From NCBI GenBank assembly GCA_910578335.1, contig CAJTPU010000012.1, positions 1 to 64,000 on the forward strand: a stretch of 64,000 bases of DNA. The letters are read 5' to 3'. Positions 61,167-64,000 of this stretch are shown here, in pieces. A program made the position numbers and the translations under genes. Numbering within the stretch: position 1 is the stretch's first letter; each line of letters opens with the position of its first letter. This stretch comes from an uncultured Lachnospiraceae bacterium (GTDB taxonomy: Bacteria; Bacillota; Clostridia; Lachnospirales; Lachnospiraceae). A model generated the notes under the pieces. It saw only the letters and a program-made list of their open reading frames with translations. It did not search any database and was not told the origin of the DNA.

Positions 61167-62330
61167 TTATCCAAATATCTTTCCCAATATCATATGAAAA
61201 AGCACCATTCCGGCAAGAAAACAAAGATTGCTCACCGTAAAAACCGCCATATATGCCCCTTTGCGCTCCGTCTCCTCCCTCGCCACATATTTATAGGATA
61301 TCAGGCTCGCCATGGAAGCAATCAACGTTCCCAGCCCGCCCAGATTTACGCCGATAAGAAGCTGCCTGTAATTCTCCGTAAACCCGGATAAAAGAAGCGC
61401 TGCCGGCACGTTGCTGATGACCTGGCTTGCTGCAATGGCTGCATATACCTCCCTGCCGCCCACGGCTCCCTCCAGAAAACTGCAAAAAGCAGGAATTCTC
61501 CCCACATTCCCAATGAATACAAAAAATCCTGCAAACGTAAGCAGCAGGGAATAATCCACCTTTGCCAATATCTGTCTGTCCGTCAAAAGAATACTCCCCA
61601 ATACAACGCCAAGCACCACCTGCCACGGCAGCACATGCGCCACGGTCAGCAGGCAGAGCAGAAACAGCAGCAGATAGCATATAAGAAACCGCCGCCCTTT
61701 CTTTGCCAAAAAAGGTATTTCCTTCTGCTCACCGGGATTTACGGTCTCGGGCTTCCACTCGCCAAAGCGCCGTCTTCCCAGAACCACTCCCCAGATTAAC
61801 AGAAGAACCAGCGCAAATAAAACATAGGGCAGCATCAGCAAAAGAAAACTGCCGATGGACATACCTGCCCTGCCGTAGAGATACAAATTCTGCGGATTGC
61901 CGATTGGCGTCAGCATACTGCCCAGATTGGCAGCTATCGTCTGCATCGCCACCAGGGGCAGAACCAGCTTCCGCCTCAGTTCCCCGCCCATCATTCCCAG
62001 CACGGTAAAGGTAAAGGGTACGAACGTAATCAACGCCACATCGTTGGTTATAAACATACCGGAGAAAAAGCAGAGCAGCATCAACACCTGTACAAGACTG
62101 CCAAAGCCTTTCACCCTTCGCAGAAGCCCTCTGGCAATCCATCCAAACACTCCCATCTTCTGCAGCCCCGCCATAACGCTCATCAAACAGAATAAAATTG
62201 CCAGCGTCCGAAAATCTATGTATCCCGCATATTCCTTATCCGGCGGGATAATACAGGAAGAAATAACGGCAAGCAGCAATGCAATGCACAGCACCATTTC
62301 TTTTTTGATAAATGCAATCGTCTTTTTCAT
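61167..62330 (-). CDS. SLC13/ArsB-like anion permease
   Basis: A 387-residue transporter with 10-11 helices. Two re-entrant-type motifs are present: SGMFITNDVALITFVPFTFTVL and the later ISNVPAALLLSGF, with TPIGNPQNLYLYG between. This pattern marks the ArsB/NhaD/SLC13 superfamily (citrate, sulfate or other anion transport). The substrate is uncertain. The ribosome binding site is weak. A 12-bp hairpin lies 45 bases upstream. Confidence 0.82.
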   Translation of the reverse strand: MKKTIAFIKKEMVLCIALLLAVISSCIIPPDKEYAGYIDFRTLAILFCLMSVMAGLQKMGVFGWIARGLLRRVKGFGSLVQVLMLLCFFSGMFITNDVALITFVPFTFTVLGMMGGELRRKLVLPLVAMQTIAANLGSMLTPIGNPQNLYLYGRAGMSIGSFLLLMLPYVLFALVLLLIWGVVLGRRRFGEWKPETVNPGEQKEIPFLAKKGRRFLICYLLLFLLCLLTVAHVLPWQVVLGVVLGSILLTDRQILAKVDYSLLLTFAGFFVFIGNVGRIPAFCSFLEGAVGGREVYAAIAASQVISNVPAALLLSGFTENYRQLLIGVNLGGLGTLIASMASLISYKYVAREETERKGAYMAVFTVSNLCFLAGMVLFHMILGKIFG

Positions 62331-62374
62331 ATTTATACTTTATACCCCATGTCCGCTTTGACGGATTCAAATTC

Positions 62375-62405
62375 AAAGGTTGAAAGCGCTTTTCTTTCAA
62401 CCTTT
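62375..62405. terminator. Perfect 12-bp hairpin between GH43 and permease genes
   Basis: AAAGGTTGAAAG and CTTTCAACCTTT with a 7-nt loop. There is no long T-run; it may still end the GH43 transcript or act in the permease leader. Confidence 0.5.
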
Positions 62406-62572
62406 CTCCTATCTGTATATCCTTTCCAGTCTTTATCAAAAAACCTGCAAACATCATGTCCGCAGGTTCTGTATACGTAATGAAATTGATTATAGCACCG
62501 CAAAATTCCCTTTGCAATAGAAATTATGCGATTTTTCTCTATGGCAGGATTGTATCCAATCACTCATGCATG

Positions 62573-64000
62573 TTATTCCTCTACTGCAAAAGAAATAATA
62601 TCCAGTTTTCCCTGCTGTACCGCAAGGCAGAGTGTACTATGACCGGTTCCTCCTGACACTTCCACTTTCATTTTTTCCCATCCACTGCAGCTAAAGGACA
62701 ATTCTCCCATTGCCACATCATCAAATAGAATTTGTAAAACTCCCTGTCCTCTGGCTGTGACTGCAATATTTCCTACATTCGACAAGTCAAAATAGCGGTA
62801 GACAAGCTTTGTTCCTTTCTTTGCATTTGCTACAAAGCGCTCTGTCCCCTCGTGACTTACCATTGGTATGTCCTTTCGCTGCCGATTGGCAATATGAGGC
62901 ATATGACCGTTGGTTAGATGGCAGCAGATGGCGGCAGGATAAATATCGTTTCCTGATAAATCACCCTGATTCAAGCCACAGGAAGTCATTTCCGCCTGCC
63001 GGACGGAGCCTCCGGGCAGAATAGTAATCTTTTCCGCGCAAGCCTGTCGGGAGTAGTCTGAGCCATGGGTAAGACGATGATAAAACACATACCATTGCCC
63101 GTTGATTTTCTCAATGCTACCATGCGTAGTGCCGGTGGCATTGGCACGGTCTTTTTCTCTCCGACCTCCGATTCCCACGTCTCCGTTGCTCACCAAAACA
63201 CCCCTGTAAACAAAATCTCTGTCCGGATAATGGCTGACCGCATAGCATAATTCATGGTTCTTCTGAGACGAATAAATAAAATAATACGTATCGTCTATTT
63301 TGCGGATGGAACTGGCTTCAAAAAAAGCATGTCCCTTAAAATCTCCCGTATCCGCAATACGTTTGGGTGCTTCCCTAAGCGTCAGCATATCATCGCAGAG
63401 CTCCGCTGCATTAGCTCCCAGCGGACCCGGGTGCTCCGTAAACGCTTTTGCAGGCCGGTCAAAAATTCCAGAATATATCCGTCCCAGCAGCCATGCGTTC
63501 CATGGCTTCACACCCATATTGCCAAACGGCCCTGTACCAAAATAAAGCCGGATGGTTCCCTCATCATTCATCACAGCCGGGTCAAAACAGACAAAGTCCA
63601 GATACGGCGTACCGTCCGGATTACGAACGACTCCATAGTATTGATACTTCCCGTCCGGCGAGTCACAGACAGCCACACTGACCGGATTCGCATATCCGCC
63701 CGCCCCCTTCCATCCAGCCAGACAATAATATAAATAAAACCTGCCATCGTTGCCCTGCACCACATCAGGGGCATACAAATATTTGGCATTCTCACCGTAA
63801 AGAGGGTCCTGTGCGGCAGAATAGTTGATGCCTTTGCTGCTCCAATCCGTCACGTCATGGAGCGGCGCCGAAAAAAATTCATAATTTTCCATGCAAAAAC
63901 TCTCGCCGCCCTCCCGGTCATGGGAGCCGAATAAATATACCCTGTCTCCAAATACATGAGGTTCTCCATCCGCAATATAAACGTCCAAGGGCAGAAACGG
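62573..64000 (-). CDS. Glycoside hydrolase family 43 protein, 5' end outside window
   Basis: A secreted or cytoplasmic beta-xylosidase/arabinosidase-type enzyme. The five-bladed propeller opens with IADGEPHVFGDRVYLFGSHD, where the Asp is the expected catalytic base; FVCFDPAVMNDEG and GHAFFEASSIRKIDDTYYFIYS hold the other acidic residues. The C-terminal 120 residues (VGNIAVTARGQGVLQILFDD) look like a carbohydrate-binding module. The frame is open to the window edge (residues PFLP before the TTG at 63988), so the start is outside. Confidence 0.9.
   Translation of the reverse strand, partial: PFLPLDVYIADGEPHVFGDRVYLFGSHDREGGESFCMENYEFFSAPLHDVTDWSSKGINYSAAQDPLYGENAKYLYAPDVVQGNDGRFYLYYCLAGWKGAGGYANPVSVAVCDSPDGKYQYYGVVRNPDGTPYLDFVCFDPAVMNDEGTIRLYFGTGPFGNMGVKPWNAWLLGRIYSGIFDRPAKAFTEHPGPLGANAAELCDDMLTLREAPKRIADTGDFKGHAFFEASSIRKIDDTYYFIYSSQKNHELCYAVSHYPDRDFVYRGVLVSNGDVGIGGRREKDRANATGTTHGSIEKINGQWYVFYHRLTHGSDYSRQACAEKITILPGGSVRQAEMTSCGLNQGDLSGNDIYPAAICCHLTNGHMPHIANRQRKDIPMVSHEGTERFVANAKKGTKLVYRYFDLSNVGNIAVTARGQGVLQILFDDVAMGELSFSCSGWEKMKVEVSGGTGHSTLCLAVQQGKLDIISFAVEE

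Overview
The window looks like chromosome of a low-to-mid GC Gram-positive anaerobe, most likely a member of the Lachnospiraceae or a close Clostridia relative. The evidence is the rimP-nusA-ylxR-ylxQ-infB-rbfA-nrnA-truB order, a FolB-FolK fusion, adjacent pyrB and pyrI, ferredoxin-dependent indolepyruvate oxidoreductase genes, an NlpC/P60 wall hydrolase and strong AGGAGG-type ribosome binding sites. No species can be named from sequence alone. Most genes lie on the minus strand. Both window edges cut genes: a metal P-type ATPase at the left and a family 43 glycosidase at the right.

Layout. 0-5 kb: Zn/Cd ATPase with a histidine/cysteine repeat leader, a SmtB-like zinc sensor and an NlpC/P60 hydrolase with a WalR-type box. 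5-8.2 kb: an ECF sigma factor, a duplicated-domain membrane protein and a lipoprotein as one unit. 8.3-15.2 kb: heterodimeric ABC exporter, ribF and small accessory genes. 15.3-23.2 kb: the translation/transcription operon rimP to truB. 23.3-28 kb: a DUF3592-type membrane protein, then symporter, ACT protein and phenylacetate-CoA ligase. 28.1-34.6 kb: an AT-rich island of unrelated single genes, all on one strand. 34.7-38.3 kb: iorB, iorA and a second phenylacetate-CoA ligase. 38.4-43.4 kb: a Bce-type ABC transporter and two-component system. 43.4-47.7 kb: folate operon. 47.7-54.8 kb: small genes, nitroreductase, pyrBI, transglutaminase and an AlbA_2-type regulator. 54.8-64 kb: rRNA methyltransferase, NUDIX, lipoprotein paralogue, tRNA-Pro, AI-2E-type exporter, pepD, anion permease and GH43.

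The most unusual part is the island at 28.1-34.6 kb. It is bracketed by two copies of a roughly 140-bp hairpin-forming repeat; a third copy lies at 41.4 kb inside the Bce locus. The copies keep their folding while changing sequence, so arm changes are compensated. Inside the island, genes for three acetyltransferases, two P-loop kinases, a C39-like peptidase, a nucleoside phosphorylase, an unknown protein and a frameshifted small membrane protein follow one another in the same direction. Short palindromes related to AAATCCCGATTT recur at the gene junctions, usually against a stop codon or just before a ribosome binding site. Two junctions share 33 identical bases flanked by arms that differ but still pair. 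This resembles a gene-cassette array, but no recombinase is in the window, so the reading is a hypothesis.

The island also separates two blocks of what looks like one aromatic-acid locus: paaK-iorA-iorB on one side and paaK-ACT-symporter on the other. Start codons were moved inward from the longest open frame wherever a ribosome binding site or family length favoured an internal start.
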